From positions 62,001 to 126,000 of the forward strand of contig CAVZCC010000005.1 in the NCBI GenBank assembly GCA_963773765.1: a stretch of 64,000 bases of DNA. The letters are read 5' to 3'. The first letter of the stretch is position 1. Every line of letters begins with the position of its first letter. Positions 18,086 to 29,731 of the stretch are shown in pieces. The notes beneath the pieces were generated by a model. The model was not told the DNA's origin. It ran no database searches and saw only the letters and a list, made by a program, of their open reading frames with translations. The DNA is from CAVZCC01 sp963773765 (GTDB lineage Bacteria > Actinomycetota > Acidimicrobiia > Acidimicrobiales > Microtrichaceae). Made by a program: the position numbers and the translations under genes.

Positions 18086-19120
18086 TCAGGGGCCGGTGGG
18101 CTCGAGGCCACCGGCGCCGGGCACCTGGGGTGCCAGCGTGGTGGGGGGCGCCTCCGGCGGCTCGATCGACAGCTGGCCCTGGGCGTCGATCGACACGCCG
18201 GCGCCGTACCGGGGATTGACCTCCACGCCCTCCTGCAGGACCAGGCCGATCCACAGCGCGGCTGCCTGCTGCTGCGCCGCCCGCTGCTGCAGTGCCTGGG
18301 CCAGCTGGGCAAGGTCCCCCTGCGCCTCGTCGTCCCCGAACGCCAGTCGCTTGGACTCGTCCACCCGGTAGAAGAAGGCGACGTCGCCCTGCGCGGTGGC
18401 CACCACGACGGGACCGCGGACCTGTCCGTCGTCCGCCAGCGCGACGTCGTCGCGGAGCTCCTTGGGCAGCTGTGAACGCGAGGTGCAGCCCTGGGCGGGA
18501 TCGGCCACCAGTTGGGAGCCGTCCACCTTGTCCTGCAGGTCCTCCAGCTCGGTGCCACCGTCCAACGCGTCCTGTGCGGTGCCGATGTCGTCACCCGACA
18601 TCTGGACCGCGGCCAGGCACACCCGGTCCCACAGCGACGGGGCCCCGTCGTACAGCGTCCGGAGGTCGGTGTCGGACTCCGGGTCCAGCTTGGCCAGGCG
18701 CTGCTCGAGCAGGCCGTTGGCCACCACGTAGTCGGTCAGGCGCTCCAGGTTGGCGGCCTCCACCTTCTGCGGCAGCTGCTGGGTGATGCTGGAGCGGGCC
18801 TGGTCCCGGGCCTGGTCGGTGACCTCCAGGCCCCAGCGGTCCAGCTCGGCCATCAGCGCCGTGCGCTGGATCTCGAACAGCAGACTGGAGCGGGCCGTGT
18901 CGCCCGGGAGCACGCTCTGGTCCTCCGGCGGCGGCGTCCCGTTGAGCACCGTCTGGACGAAGACGGCGTCACGGGTGAGCTGGTCGACGGTGTCGGTGCT
19001 GATGGCCTGGTCACCCACCGTCGCGGCCGTCGTGTCGGCGGTGGTGCCACAGCCCGCGACCGCCACCAGGGCGACCGCCAGCAGCGGCACGGCGAACAGA
19101 GGGACCAGGACCCGACGCAT
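18086..19120 (-). CDS. Lipoprotein with SurA N-terminal-like (foldase-type) domain
   Basis: This 344-residue secreted lipoprotein has a signal peptide of about 23 residues ending in a lipobox VAVAGC (Cys24), then ATVGDQAISTDTVDQLTRDA, typical of SurA_N/PrsA-type chaperones (a beta strand plus helices). The middle is Gln/Asp-rich, with QGDVAFFYRVDESKRLAFGD where a parvulin-like domain could sit, but I see no clear parvulin active site. It probably assists folding of exported proteins at the outer membrane face. It sits where M. tuberculosis carries lpqU near mazG and mfd. TAGCAT ends 8 nt before the ATG with no Shine-Dalgarno. Confidence 0.78.
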   Translation of the reverse strand: MRRVLVPLFAVPLLAVALVAVAGCGTTADTTAATVGDQAISTDTVDQLTRDAVFVQTVLNGTPPPEDQSVLPGDTARSSLLFEIQRTALMAELDRWGLEVTDQARDQARSSITQQLPQKVEAANLERLTDYVVANGLLEQRLAKLDPESDTDLRTLYDGAPSLWDRVCLAAVQMSGDDIGTAQDALDGGTELEDLQDKVDGSQLVADPAQGCTSRSQLPKELRDDVALADDGQVRGPVVVATAQGDVAFFYRVDESKRLAFGDDEAQGDLAQLAQALQQRAAQQQAAALWIGLVLQEGVEVNPRYGAGVSIDAQGQLSIEPPEAPPTTLAPQVPGAGGLEPTGP

Positions 19121-19131
19121 GGGGGCGGATG

Positions 19132-22719
<3,588 letters not shown>

Positions 22720-22828
22720 CGCCCTGCGAACCTACCCCCGCCCGCCGACACCCTCGACCCGGCCGGCCGGCCGGATGCCGGCCCGAAGGCGGGCGATGCC
22801 GGCCGAAGGCGGCCGCGAGTCTGGTCCG

Positions 22829-23689
22829 GTGCCCATCCTGCTCGCCGCCGTCTCCGCGGTCGCGTACGGGGTCGGTGACTTCTTCGGGGGGCTGTCCGCC
22901 CGACGCATGGCGGCCGCCCTGTCCGGGCTGACCGCCCAGTTCACCGGCATGGTCCTGCTGGTCGGCGTGGCCGCGGTGGCCGGGGGAACCCCCAGCGGCG
23001 CCGAGTGGGCCTGGGGCGTGACGGCCGGGGCGTCGGGCGCCATGGCCGTGGTCCTCTTCTACTGGGCCATGGCCGCGGGCCAGATGAGCGTCGTCGCCCC
23101 CGTCTCCGCCCTCACCTCCGCCCTGGTCCCCCTGGTGTTCGGCCTGGCCAGCGGTGAACGACCGTCCGTCGTGGCCCTCCTGGGCGCCGTGGCGGCACTG
23201 GGGGCGATCGTGCTCATCTCCCGTGAGCCCGGCGACCCGGTCGGGCCCGGGGAGCAGTCCGCGCCTCCGGTGCCGGCCCGGGCGGGCCGCGTGCTGGCCG
23301 CCGCGCTGCTGTCCGGCCTGGGGTTCGGCGGGTTCCTGGTGTTGATCTCCCGCACCGGGCCCTCCAGCGGGCTCTGGCCCCTGGCCGCGGCGCGGGCCTC
23401 CGCGGTGGTCATCGTGGGCATCGCCGTCCTCCTGTGGCGGCCGGGTCGGCCCCAGCGGGACGGGATCCGCCTGGGGGCCACGGCGGGGAGCTTCGACGTG
23501 CTGGCCAACGCCCTGTTCCTGGTGGCCAGCCGCCAGGGCCTGGTGACCCTGATCGGCGTGATCGGCTCCATGTACCCGGCGTCCACGGTGGTCCTGGCCC
23601 GGTTGGTGCTCCGGGAGCGGATGGCGGCGCACCAGCTCGCGGGACTGGGTCTGGCCGCCGTGGCCGTCACCGCCATCGCGGTGGGCTGA
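22829..23689 (+). CDS. EamA/DMT-family transporter
   Basis: About 286 residues with ten hydrophobic segments arranged as two EamA halves: VPILLAAVSAVAYGVGDFFG at the start, MSVVAPVSALTSALVPLVFG in the first half, and LVTLIGVIGSMYPASTVVLARLVLRERM in the second, with the conserved Glu near the last helices. Relatives export amino acids, metabolites or drugs; substrate is unknown. GTG 22829 gives the family's usual N-terminus; ATG 22796 would add 11 residues. It diverges from mfd and converges on pth. No clear Shine-Dalgarno is visible. Confidence 0.87.
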   Translation: MPILLAAVSAVAYGVGDFFGGLSARRMAAALSGLTAQFTGMVLLVGVAAVAGGTPSGAEWAWGVTAGASGAMAVVLFYWAMAAGQMSVVAPVSALTSALVPLVFGLASGERPSVVALLGAVAALGAIVLISREPGDPVGPGEQSAPPVPARAGRVLAAALLSGLGFGGFLVLISRTGPSSGLWPLAAARASAVVIVGIAVLLWRPGRPQRDGIRLGATAGSFDVLANALFLVASRQGLVTLIGVIGSMYPASTVVLARLVLRERMAAHQLAGLGLAAVAVTAIAVG

Positions 23690-23703
23690 GCACCGGCGGC
23701 CGC

Positions 23704-24327
23704 TCAGGGCCGGCCGTTGAACCGCTGCATGGCGGCATCCACCCCCTGGCCCACGATGCACTCCACCGCGTCGGCGGCCTCCGCCACCATCACGTCCAGC
23801 TCCTCGCGGCGGCGCCTGGGCACCTTCGACAGCACGTGGTCGGCGCCGCGCTCGGGGCCACCGGGGGGCTTGCCCACGCCCAGGCGGATGCGCACGTAGT
23901 CCTGGGTGTGGAGGTGGGCGGTGATGGAGCGCAGGCCGTTGTGGCCGGCCAGGCCGCCACCGTCCTTCACCTTGAGCCGGCCCGGCTCCAGGTCCAGCTC
24001 GTCGTGCACCACCACGATCCGGCGGGGATCGTCCACGCCGTAGCGACGGGCCAGCGGCAGTGCGGCCTGCCCGGACTCGTTCATGTAGGTGGTGGGGACG
24101 GCCAGCACCACGCGGCGCCCGTCGATGCGGACCTCGGCCACCCGGGCGTTGGTCCGGGAGTCGGCCCGGAGGCGCCCGTCGTGGCGACGGGCCAGCTCCT
24201 CGACCACGTCCGCACCCACGTTGTGGAGGGTGCCGGCGTACTGCTCACCGGGGTTGCCCAGGCCCAGGACGAGCAGGTCCCACGGCGTGCCCGTGCGTTC
24301 CCTGCCTCCTCGGCCCCGGCCGATCAT
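23704..24327 (-). CDS. pth: Peptidyl-tRNA hydrolase
   Basis: This 207-residue enzyme releases tRNA from stalled peptidyl-tRNA. Motifs: LVLGLGNPGEQYAGTLHNVG (the catalytic His is in HN), VPTTYMNESGQAA, VVHDELDLEPGRLKVK (catalytic Asp) and GLAGHNGLRSI. The N-terminus has an Arg/Gly-rich extension of about 15 residues before the conserved LLVLG. The gene follows rplY by 20 nt on the same strand, the usual actinobacterial order (prs-rplY-pth). Confidence 0.96.
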   Translation of the reverse strand: MIGRGRGGRERTGTPWDLLVLGLGNPGEQYAGTLHNVGADVVEELARRHDGRLRADSRTNARVAEVRIDGRRVVLAVPTTYMNESGQAALPLARRYGVDDPRRIVVVHDELDLEPGRLKVKDGGGLAGHNGLRSITAHLHTQDYVRIRLGVGKPPGGPERGADHVLSKVPRRRREELDVMVAEAADAVECIVGQGVDAAMQRFNGRP

Positions 24328-24347
24328 GGAGCGGACCGGGCCCGGGG

Positions 24348-25013
24348 TCAGCCCTCGTCGTCGCCGGAACCGGCGTCGGAGGCCTCGGCGCCTTCCTCGC
24401 CCTCGCCGGCCTCGCCCTCGGCACCCTCTTCGCCCTCACCCAGTTCGGTGACGGCGGCCCGGGTGAGCTCGGCGGTGACGACGGCCTGGTCGGGGTCGGT
24501 GACGGCCTCGCAGCCCTCCGGCAGCACCAGGTCCTTGACCTGGATGGAGGTGGTGAGGGTCATGTCCGAGATGTCGGCCTCGATGGCGTCCGGGATGCTG
24601 TCCGGGCGCACCAGGACCTTCAGCACGGTCAGGCGCTGCTCGGTGATGCCACCGTTGGTGAACACCTCCTTGGCCTCGCCGACCAGGCGGATGGGCACCT
24701 CCACCTCGAACAGGGCGGTGGGGTCGACCTTGAGGAAGTCCACGTGGGTCACGTCGCGCCGGACGGGATGGCGCTGCAGCTCCTTGACCACCGTGATGGA
24801 GGCCTCGCCGTCCACGCTCAGGCTGATCAGGGCGTTGACGCCGGCATGGGTGCTGAGGGCACGGCGCAGGTCGCGCCGGTCGACCGAGATCGTGACGGCG
24901 GGCTCCCCCGCGCCGTAGATGACGGCGGGGACGCGTCCCTCGCGCCGGGCACGGCGGGACGGACGGGTCCCGGTCTCCCGGCCGGTCTCGGCGGTGAGCG
25001 TGACCTCGGACAT
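24348..25013 (-). CDS. rplY: 50S ribosomal protein bL25 (Ctc form)
   Basis: This 221-residue protein is the long CTC-type bL25. An N-terminal 5S-rRNA-binding domain (LTAETGRETGTRPSRRARRE, GRVPAVIYG, ELQRHPVRRDVTHVDFLKVD) is followed by a C-terminal TL5-like domain (VPIRLVGEAKEV) and a highly acidic Glu/Gly tail of about 30 residues. The ATG at 25013 has a CAGGAG ribosome-binding site 6 nt away. The gene leads the rplY-pth pair. It has an untranslated leader of about 90 nt with a strong hairpin at its 5' end (see the regulatory feature). Confidence 0.95.
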   Translation of the reverse strand: MSEVTLTAETGRETGTRPSRRARREGRVPAVIYGAGEPAVTISVDRRDLRRALSTHAGVNALISLSVDGEASITVVKELQRHPVRRDVTHVDFLKVDPTALFEVEVPIRLVGEAKEVFTNGGITEQRLTVLKVLVRPDSIPDAIEADISDMTLTTSIQVKDLVLPEGCEAVTDPDQAVVTAELTRAAVTELGEGEEGAEGEAGEGEEGAEASDAGSGDDEG

Positions 25014-25085
25014 GACGAACTCCTGCGAACTCTCGACGGTGGCGTCTTGCCCCGTGACCGTGCTGGCACCCCGGGGAGACGGGTC

Positions 25086-25116
25086 CGGCCCGGTTCCGGG
25101 CCGACGGGTGAGTGTA
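25086..25116 (-). promoter_or_regulatory. rplY promoter -10 and 5'-end leader hairpin
   Basis: On the minus strand, TACACT (25111-25116) is a good -10 element. Transcription would begin near 25104, immediately followed by an 8-bp perfect inverted repeat around GGCCCGG-TT-CCGGGCC (25086-25103). The hairpin would cap the 5' end of the rplY mRNA. The repeat is seen directly; promoter and leader roles are inference. Confidence 0.45.
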
Positions 25117-25157
25117 CCGGGCGCCGCCGGGGCGCCGCCAGCGCCGACGGGGAGCCC

Positions 25158-25163
25158 TAGGAT
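25158..25163 (+). promoter_or_regulatory. -10 element of the small membrane protein gene
   Basis: TAGGAT lies 36 nt upstream of the ATG at 25200, and GGAGG (25190-25194) is correctly placed as ribosome-binding site. No good -35 is visible. Confidence 0.4.
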
Positions 25164-25199
25164 CAGCGGTCGGGAACCGGCGGACGATCTGGAGGCCCG

Positions 25200-25463
25200 A
25201 TGGCGCAGGCAGTGGACCGACCTGGCATGGACAAGATCCGGCTGGGGTCCTGGATGATGATCGCCGGGACGCTCGGCGCCGTCCTCGCCCTGCTCACCTG
25301 GATCGACGTGTGGAACGCCTCGGACTCCAAGCCCACCGGCTGGGCCCTCGTCGGGGTGGCCTGCGCCGTGCTGGCGCTGGGGGGCTTCGCGGTGTTCTGG
25401 CAGGGCCTGACCATCAAGTCCAGGGCGTCCGGAGGAGCCACGCCGGAACAACCGTCCCCCTAG
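25200..25463 (+). CDS. Small two-helix membrane protein
   Basis: This 87-residue protein has two hydrophobic stretches, WMMIAGTLGAVLALLTWI (about residues 18-35) and ALVGVACAVLALGGFAVFW (about 49-67), separated by a short polar loop, with a polar C-terminal tail ending TPEQPSP. It has a ribosome-binding site GGAGG before the ATG and an upstream -10-like TAGGAT, so it is probably expressed. A start at the internal ATG (MDKIRLGSW) would shorten it by 9 residues. I do not recognise a family. It lies between divergent rplY and convergent prs. Confidence 0.7.
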   Translation: MAQAVDRPGMDKIRLGSWMMIAGTLGAVLALLTWIDVWNASDSKPTGWALVGVACAVLALGGFAVFWQGLTIKSRASGGATPEQPSP

Positions 25464-25487
25464 CGCGGTCCCCGGCAGCCGCCGGGT

Positions 25488-26471
25488 TCAGTGCTGGTTC
25501 TGGCCGTCGAAGATCTCGCTCACGGAGCTGTCCTCGAACACGGCGTCGATGGCGTCCGCGATGATGCCGGCGGCGGAGAGCACCTCGATCTTGTCGATGC
25601 GCTTCTCCGGCGGCAGCGGAAGCGTGTTGGTGATGACGATCTTCTCCAGCACCGAGTTCTTGAGCCGGTCGATGGCCGGGCCCGAGAACACCCCGTGGGT
25701 GGCGGCGCAGTACACCGCGTTGGCTCCCCGCTCCGACAGCTGCTCGGCCGCGGCCACGATGGTGCCGGCGGTGTCGATCATGTCGTCGATGAGGACGCAG
25801 GTGCGGCCTTCCACCTCACCCACGACCTCCTTGGCCTCCACCTGGTTCTTGACGCCCTTGACCCGGCGCTTGTGGACGATGGCCAGGTCCGCGTGCAGCG
25901 TGTTGGCGTACCGCTCGGCCACCTTCACCCGCCCTGCGTCCGGGGAGACCACGACCAGGTCGTCGGGCAGGTTGTCCGCCATCCACTGCACCAGGATGGG
26001 CTTGGCGGTGAGGTGGTCCACCGGACCGTCGAAGAACCCCTGGATCTGGCCGGAGTGCAGGTCCACCGAGACGATGCGCTTGGCCCCGGCGACCTCGAAC
26101 ATGTTGGCCAGGAGCTTGGCGGTGATGGGCTCGCGGCCCTCCGCCTTCCGGTCCTGTCGTCCGTAGCCGTAGAACGGCGCCACCACGGTGATGCGCTTGG
26201 CCGACGCCCGCTTGGCCGCGTCCACCATGATCAGCTGCTCCATGAGCGCGTCGTTGACGGACATGTCCGCCGTGGAGCAGTGGCTCTGGAAGATGAACAG
26301 GTCGGCGCCCCGGATGGACTCGCCGTACTTGCAGTGGAGCTCGCCGTTGGCGAACTCGGCCACCTGGATGGGCGACAGGCCGATCCCGAGCCGCTCCGCG
26401 ACCTCTTCGGCCAGCTCCCGGTTGACCCGGCCTGCGACGAGCGTCAGACGCTTCTTGGTGACCAGTTCCAC
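25488..26471 (-). CDS. prs: Ribose-phosphate pyrophosphokinase
   Basis: This 327-residue PRPP synthase makes phosphoribosyl pyrophosphate from ribose-5-phosphate and ATP, feeding nucleotide and salvage pathways, including the phosphoribosyltransferase Upp in this window. Motifs: FANGELHCKYGESIRG, the flexible-loop region FYGYGRQDRKAEGREPITAK, the metal-binding DLHSGQIQGFF, and the PRPP-binding VLIDDMIDTAGTI. GTG 26471 is chosen because it fits the family's KKRLTLVAG beginning and has AGGAGAGG upstream. It follows glmU by 34 nt; glmU-prs is the standard actinobacterial order. Confidence 0.97.
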   Translation of the reverse strand: MELVTKKRLTLVAGRVNRELAEEVAERLGIGLSPIQVAEFANGELHCKYGESIRGADLFIFQSHCSTADMSVNDALMEQLIMVDAAKRASAKRITVVAPFYGYGRQDRKAEGREPITAKLLANMFEVAGAKRIVSVDLHSGQIQGFFDGPVDHLTAKPILVQWMADNLPDDLVVVSPDAGRVKVAERYANTLHADLAIVHKRRVKGVKNQVEAKEVVGEVEGRTCVLIDDMIDTAGTIVAAAEQLSERGANAVYCAATHGVFSGPAIDRLKNSVLEKIVITNTLPLPPEKRIDKIEVLSAAGIIADAIDAVFEDSSVSEIFDGQNQH

Positions 26472-26505
26472 GATCGCTGCTGCCTCTCCTGGTGCGCCCC
26501 ACGCC

Positions 26506-27606
26506 TCAGGAGGCGGCATCCGAAGTGTAGAACGGGCCGGTGATGGCGTCAGACGCGATCTCGGCGCCGGGACCGAGGGACGCGTACGGGCCCACCACCG
26601 CCCGCTCACCGATCCGTGACGAGCGGGCCGTGGTCTGCTCCACCACACAGTCCGCGCCCACCTCGCAATCGACCATCCGGGTGTTCGGGCCCAGCTCGGT
26701 GCCGTCGCCCACCCGGGTGGAGCCCTGCAGGATCACCCCGGGGAACAGCGTGACGTCCTTGCCCACCGTCACGGTGGTGTCCACGAAGACCGAGCTGGGG
26801 TCCAGCATGGTGACGCCGGAGCGCAGGAGGGCGTCGTTGGTGCGGCGCCGGAGCTCCGCCTCCGCGCCGGCCAGCTGGACGCGGTCGTTGACGCCCTGGG
26901 TCTCGGCCGGGTCCGCCGCCACCACCGCCTCCACCTGGTGCCCCGTCATGGACAACACCTCCACCACGTCGGTCAGGTAGTACTCCCCCTGGGAGTTGTC
27001 CGGCTCCACCCGCCGCAGGGCAGGGGCCAGCAGGCTGCGGCGGAAGCAGTAGATGGACGTGTTGATCTCGTCGATGGCGAGCTGCTCGGCGTCCGCATCC
27101 GCGTGCTCCACCACCCGGCGGACCAGGCCGTCCGGCCCGCGCACCACCCGGCCGTACCCGGTGGGGTCCTCCATCCGCGCCGTCAGCAGGGTGGCGGCGG
27201 CACCGGTGCGACGGTGGTGGTCCACCAGTTCCGCCACGGTGCCGGCCCGCAGGAGTGGGGCGTCGCCGGGTAGGACCAGGACGTCGCCCTCGTCGTCCTC
27301 GTCGGGGAGGCCGACGAGGCCGACCATGGTGGCGTCACCGGTGCCGCGCTGCACCCGCTGCTCGACGTAGTCGATGTCCAGGTCGTGGGTGTGCTCCTGC
27401 ATCTTCTTGGTGACCCACTCCCCCTTGTGGCCGACCACGATGACGGCCCGGTCCGCGTCGGTGCCGGCCAGGGAGTCCAGGACGTACATGAGCATGGGAC
27501 GGCCGCACAGGCGGTGCAGCGGCTTGGGCCGCTCGGACCGCATGCGGCTGCCCTCGCCGGCGGCGAGGACCACCGCGGACAACGGGGCGTGGATGTGGTC
27601 GTTCAT
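26506..27606 (-). CDS. glmU: GlmU-like UDP-GlcNAc pyrophosphorylase, C-terminal acetyltransferase half cut short
   Basis: At 366 residues this is about 100 shorter than normal GlmU. The uridyltransferase domain is complete: VVLAAGEGSRMRSERPKPLH, VQRGTGDATM, LVLPGDAPLL, DEINTSIYCF and DNSQGEYYLTDVV. The left-handed beta-helix follows (VGKDVTLFPGVILQGSTRVG, GPNTRMVDCEVG) but stops at GPYASLGPGAE plus a short tail, before the acetyltransferase catalytic His/Asn region of the family. Only 34 nt separate the stop from prs, so no missing half lies in another frame. It should still make UDP-GlcNAc from GlcNAc-1-P, but not acetylate GlcN-1-P. The ATG starts 1 nt after the tRNA-Gln 3' end, leaving no room for a ribosome-binding site. 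Confidence 0.88.
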   Translation of the reverse strand: MNDHIHAPLSAVVLAAGEGSRMRSERPKPLHRLCGRPMLMYVLDSLAGTDADRAVIVVGHKGEWVTKKMQEHTHDLDIDYVEQRVQRGTGDATMVGLVGLPDEDDEGDVLVLPGDAPLLRAGTVAELVDHHRRTGAAATLLTARMEDPTGYGRVVRGPDGLVRRVVEHADADAEQLAIDEINTSIYCFRRSLLAPALRRVEPDNSQGEYYLTDVVEVLSMTGHQVEAVVAADPAETQGVNDRVQLAGAEAELRRRTNDALLRSGVTMLDPSSVFVDTTVTVGKDVTLFPGVILQGSTRVGDGTELGPNTRMVDCEVGADCVVEQTTARSSRIGERAVVGPYASLGPGAEIASDAITGPFYTSDAAS

Positions 27607-27607
27607 G

Positions 27608-27679
27608 CTGGCGGGGCAGGATTCGAACCTGCATTCTCCTGATCCAAAGTCAGGCGTTCTGCCGTTGAACTACCCGCCA
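27608..27679 (-). tRNA. tRNA-Gln (anticodon TTG)
   Basis: A 72-nt cloverleaf can be drawn by eye: perfect 7-bp acceptor TGGCGGG/CCCGCCA, D-stem GTTC/GAAC, anticodon stem CCTGA/TCAGG with loop CTTTGGA (anticodon TTG, reading Gln codons), a 5-nt variable loop, T-stem GCAGG/CCTGC with loop TTCGAAT, and discriminator G at 27608. CCA is not encoded; the next bases are C and then the glmU ATG. A -10-like TAGGAT is 14 nt upstream. Confidence 0.96.
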
Positions 27680-27693
27680 CGGGGCACGGGCCG

Positions 27694-27699
27694 ATCCTA
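27694..27699 (-). promoter_or_regulatory. Probable -10 of the tRNA-Gln (and glmU) transcript
   Basis: TAGGAT on the minus strand ends 14 nt before the tRNA 5' end, giving a predicted RNA start about 8 nt before the mature tRNA. No convincing -35 is seen. Confidence 0.4.
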
Positions 27700-27744
27700 G
27701 TGGGGGGCGCCAGCTGCCCGGTCGCCGCCGGACCCGCCCGCGGC

Positions 27745-28476
27745 TCACTCCGGGCAGAGGAAGAAGTTGTGCTGGGTGTGGCGGTCCGGGTCGAACGGGA
27801 CCAGCGTGGCGCCGTCGAACACCTTGACCGTGTAGCCCAGTCCGCCGAAGAGCTCGAAGCAGCCCCGGCGCACGTCGTTGTCCCACAACTCCGCGTACAC
27901 CAGGGGCCGGCACCGCTCCAGGAGCGCGGCCCCGCCGTGGAAGACCTTCTCCTCGAAGTTCTCCACGTCGATCTTGATGGCGTCGACCTGGAGCCCGGCC
28001 AGTTCCGCCTCATCGTCCAGGCGACGGACCGGGACGGTGTACTGCACTCCCGCCTCCACGGTGTCCGCGTCCGGGTCCACCGCGTGGCTGAGGCCCTGCA
28101 TGCGGACGTGTTCCTGCTCGGGCATGACCATGCGCAGCTCGCCCGCCTCCGAGCCCAGCGCCACCTGGTGCAGGACGACGTTGTCCAGCTTCATCCGCCG
28201 GACGATCCGCGTCAGGGCCTGGAAGTTCTCCGGGATCGGCTCGTAGGCGTGCACGTGGCCGCGCCGCACCCGCTCCGCCATCAGCGCGGTCATGATCCCG
28301 ATGTTCGCCCCCAGGTCCAGGGCCACGCCGTCCTCCGGGATGCGGCGGATGAACTCGAGCACGTCCCGCTCGTTGCGGTCCCAGCGCAGTGACCGGATCT
28401 TCACGCGGGAGAACCAGTACAGGTAGCGGTCGAACCCGAGGATCCGCTGCAGCGCACTCTGGACCAGACGTTCCAC
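27745..28476 (-). CDS. FkbM-family methyltransferase
   Basis: This 243-residue SAM-dependent methyltransferase has the motif-I segment VALDLGANIGIMTALMA, the acidic post-I GHVHAYEPIPENFQAL and the FkbM-typical DAIKIDVENFEEKVFHGG. FkbM-family enzymes O-methylate sugars or natural products; here, next to a glycosyltransferase and a polyprenyl-phosphate sugar transferase, the target is probably a surface-glycan sugar. The GTG start lies 3 nt after the glycosyltransferase stop, so it is the last gene of that transcription unit. Confidence 0.9.
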   Translation of the reverse strand: MERLVQSALQRILGFDRYLYWFSRVKIRSLRWDRNERDVLEFIRRIPEDGVALDLGANIGIMTALMAERVRRGHVHAYEPIPENFQALTRIVRRMKLDNVVLHQVALGSEAGELRMVMPEQEHVRMQGLSHAVDPDADTVEAGVQYTVPVRRLDDEAELAGLQVDAIKIDVENFEEKVFHGGAALLERCRPLVYAELWDNDVRRGCFELFGGLGYTVKVFDGATLVPFDPDRHTQHNFFLCPE

Positions 28477-28479
28477 CGA

Positions 28480-29646
28480 CTACCCTCCCAGGACCTGCTC
28501 GAGCCGGCTGACGACCGACGGCCAGCTGTAGGTCGAGCGTACGAAACGCAGTGCGTTCCGACTCAATTCGTCGGCCCGGGCCGGGTCGGCCAGGAGTGCT
28601 GCGGCCTGTTCGGCGAACTCGGCCCCGGTGCGGGCGATCAGGATCTCCCGGCCGGGCTCGGCACCGATGGCGTTGTTGACCAGCGACGAGGTCACGCACG
28701 GCGTCCCCATGGCCATGGCCTCCAGGATCTTGTTCTGCTGGCCCGCGCCGGTGAACAGGGGGGCCACCATCACCCGACCCGCGGCGTAGGCGGTGCGGAT
28801 GTCGTCGACCCAGCCGTGGATGGTCACGCCCGGACCCTCCAGGCGGAGCACGGGGCGGGCCGGCCGGGCTCCCGCCAGCAGGACCGACGCGCCGGGCCGC
28901 CGGGCCCGCAGCGACGGGAGGACCTCGTTGACCAGGAACTGCGAGGCGTGCACGTTGGGCTGGTAGCCCAGGTTGCCCACGAAGCACACGTCGTGGGCAG
29001 GCTCCACGCCGTCCTCGGGCGGGTGGAAGAACTCCGTGTCGACACCGTTGGGGATGGCCTCGATGCGGTCCCGCTCGGGGAACTCCAACAGGTCCCGGTC
29101 CTGGGCGGTGATGATCAGGTGGCCGTCGAACCAGTCGAACACCTCCCGCTCGTACCGGGCGATGCGGGCCGCCTCCAGCCGGAGGCCCTGGCGGAGGCCC
29201 ACCGCTGACTCGTCGGCGCGGCGACGGGCGATGGCGGAGAACGCGTCCTGGTAGTCGATCACCGTGCGCACCGGCAGGTCACGGCCGTAGGCGGCGGCCC
29301 GGATGAGCTGGCAGTACACGACGTCGGGCCGGGTCCGGCCGACCAGGTCGCGGACCCGTTCCAGGGCCTGCGGGTCGTCGAAGTAGCCCACCTGCAGCGG
29401 ACGCCCCGACCGGGCCGCTCGGAGGATGCCCCGGGCCAGGGTGGACCGGCCGCGGCGCAGCAGGTGGATCTCCGAGCAGAACGGCCGGAGCCGGGCCTGG
29501 TCCTCCGCGGGGACCTCGTCGGTGGTGAGCGAGACGAGGATGACCTCGTGGTCCGGGGCCAGGTGGCGGATCTGGTGGAAGGCCCGGAGCTTGTCCCCCT
29601 TCTCCAGGGGGTACGGGAAGCGGGGCGTGACGACGAGGATCTTCAA
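28480..29646 (-). CDS. Glycosyltransferase family 4-type protein
   Basis: This 388-residue GT-B glycosyltransferase begins ILVVTPRFPYPLEKGDKLRA, as in the sugar transferases of EPS clusters (TIGR03087-like). Its C-terminal half holds the nucleotide-sugar site PLFTGAGQQNKILEAMAMG with the E-x7-E-like helix, and DVCFVGNLGYQPN. It should add a sugar to a lipid-linked oligosaccharide on the cytoplasmic face. The start appears to be TTG at 29646, because the conserved N-terminus begins immediately after it and no in-frame ATG or GTG fits. It is flanked by the sugar transferase 85 nt upstream and FkbM downstream. Confidence 0.9.
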   Translation of the reverse strand: MKILVVTPRFPYPLEKGDKLRAFHQIRHLAPDHEVILVSLTTDEVPAEDQARLRPFCSEIHLLRRGRSTLARGILRAARSGRPLQVGYFDDPQALERVRDLVGRTRPDVVYCQLIRAAAYGRDLPVRTVIDYQDAFSAIARRRADESAVGLRQGLRLEAARIARYEREVFDWFDGHLIITAQDRDLLEFPERDRIEAIPNGVDTEFFHPPEDGVEPAHDVCFVGNLGYQPNVHASQFLVNEVLPSLRARRPGASVLLAGARPARPVLRLEGPGVTIHGWVDDIRTAYAAGRVMVAPLFTGAGQQNKILEAMAMGTPCVTSSLVNNAIGAEPGREILIARTGAEFAEQAAALLADPARADELSRNALRFVRSTYSWPSVVSRLEQVLGG

Positions 29647-29731
29647 CTGGGCTCAGTGGGGCTGCGGACCGGGCGACCACTCCAGCACGGCGGGCGGGGC
29701 GCGGTCCAGACCGGAACGGTGGGTTCCAGGA

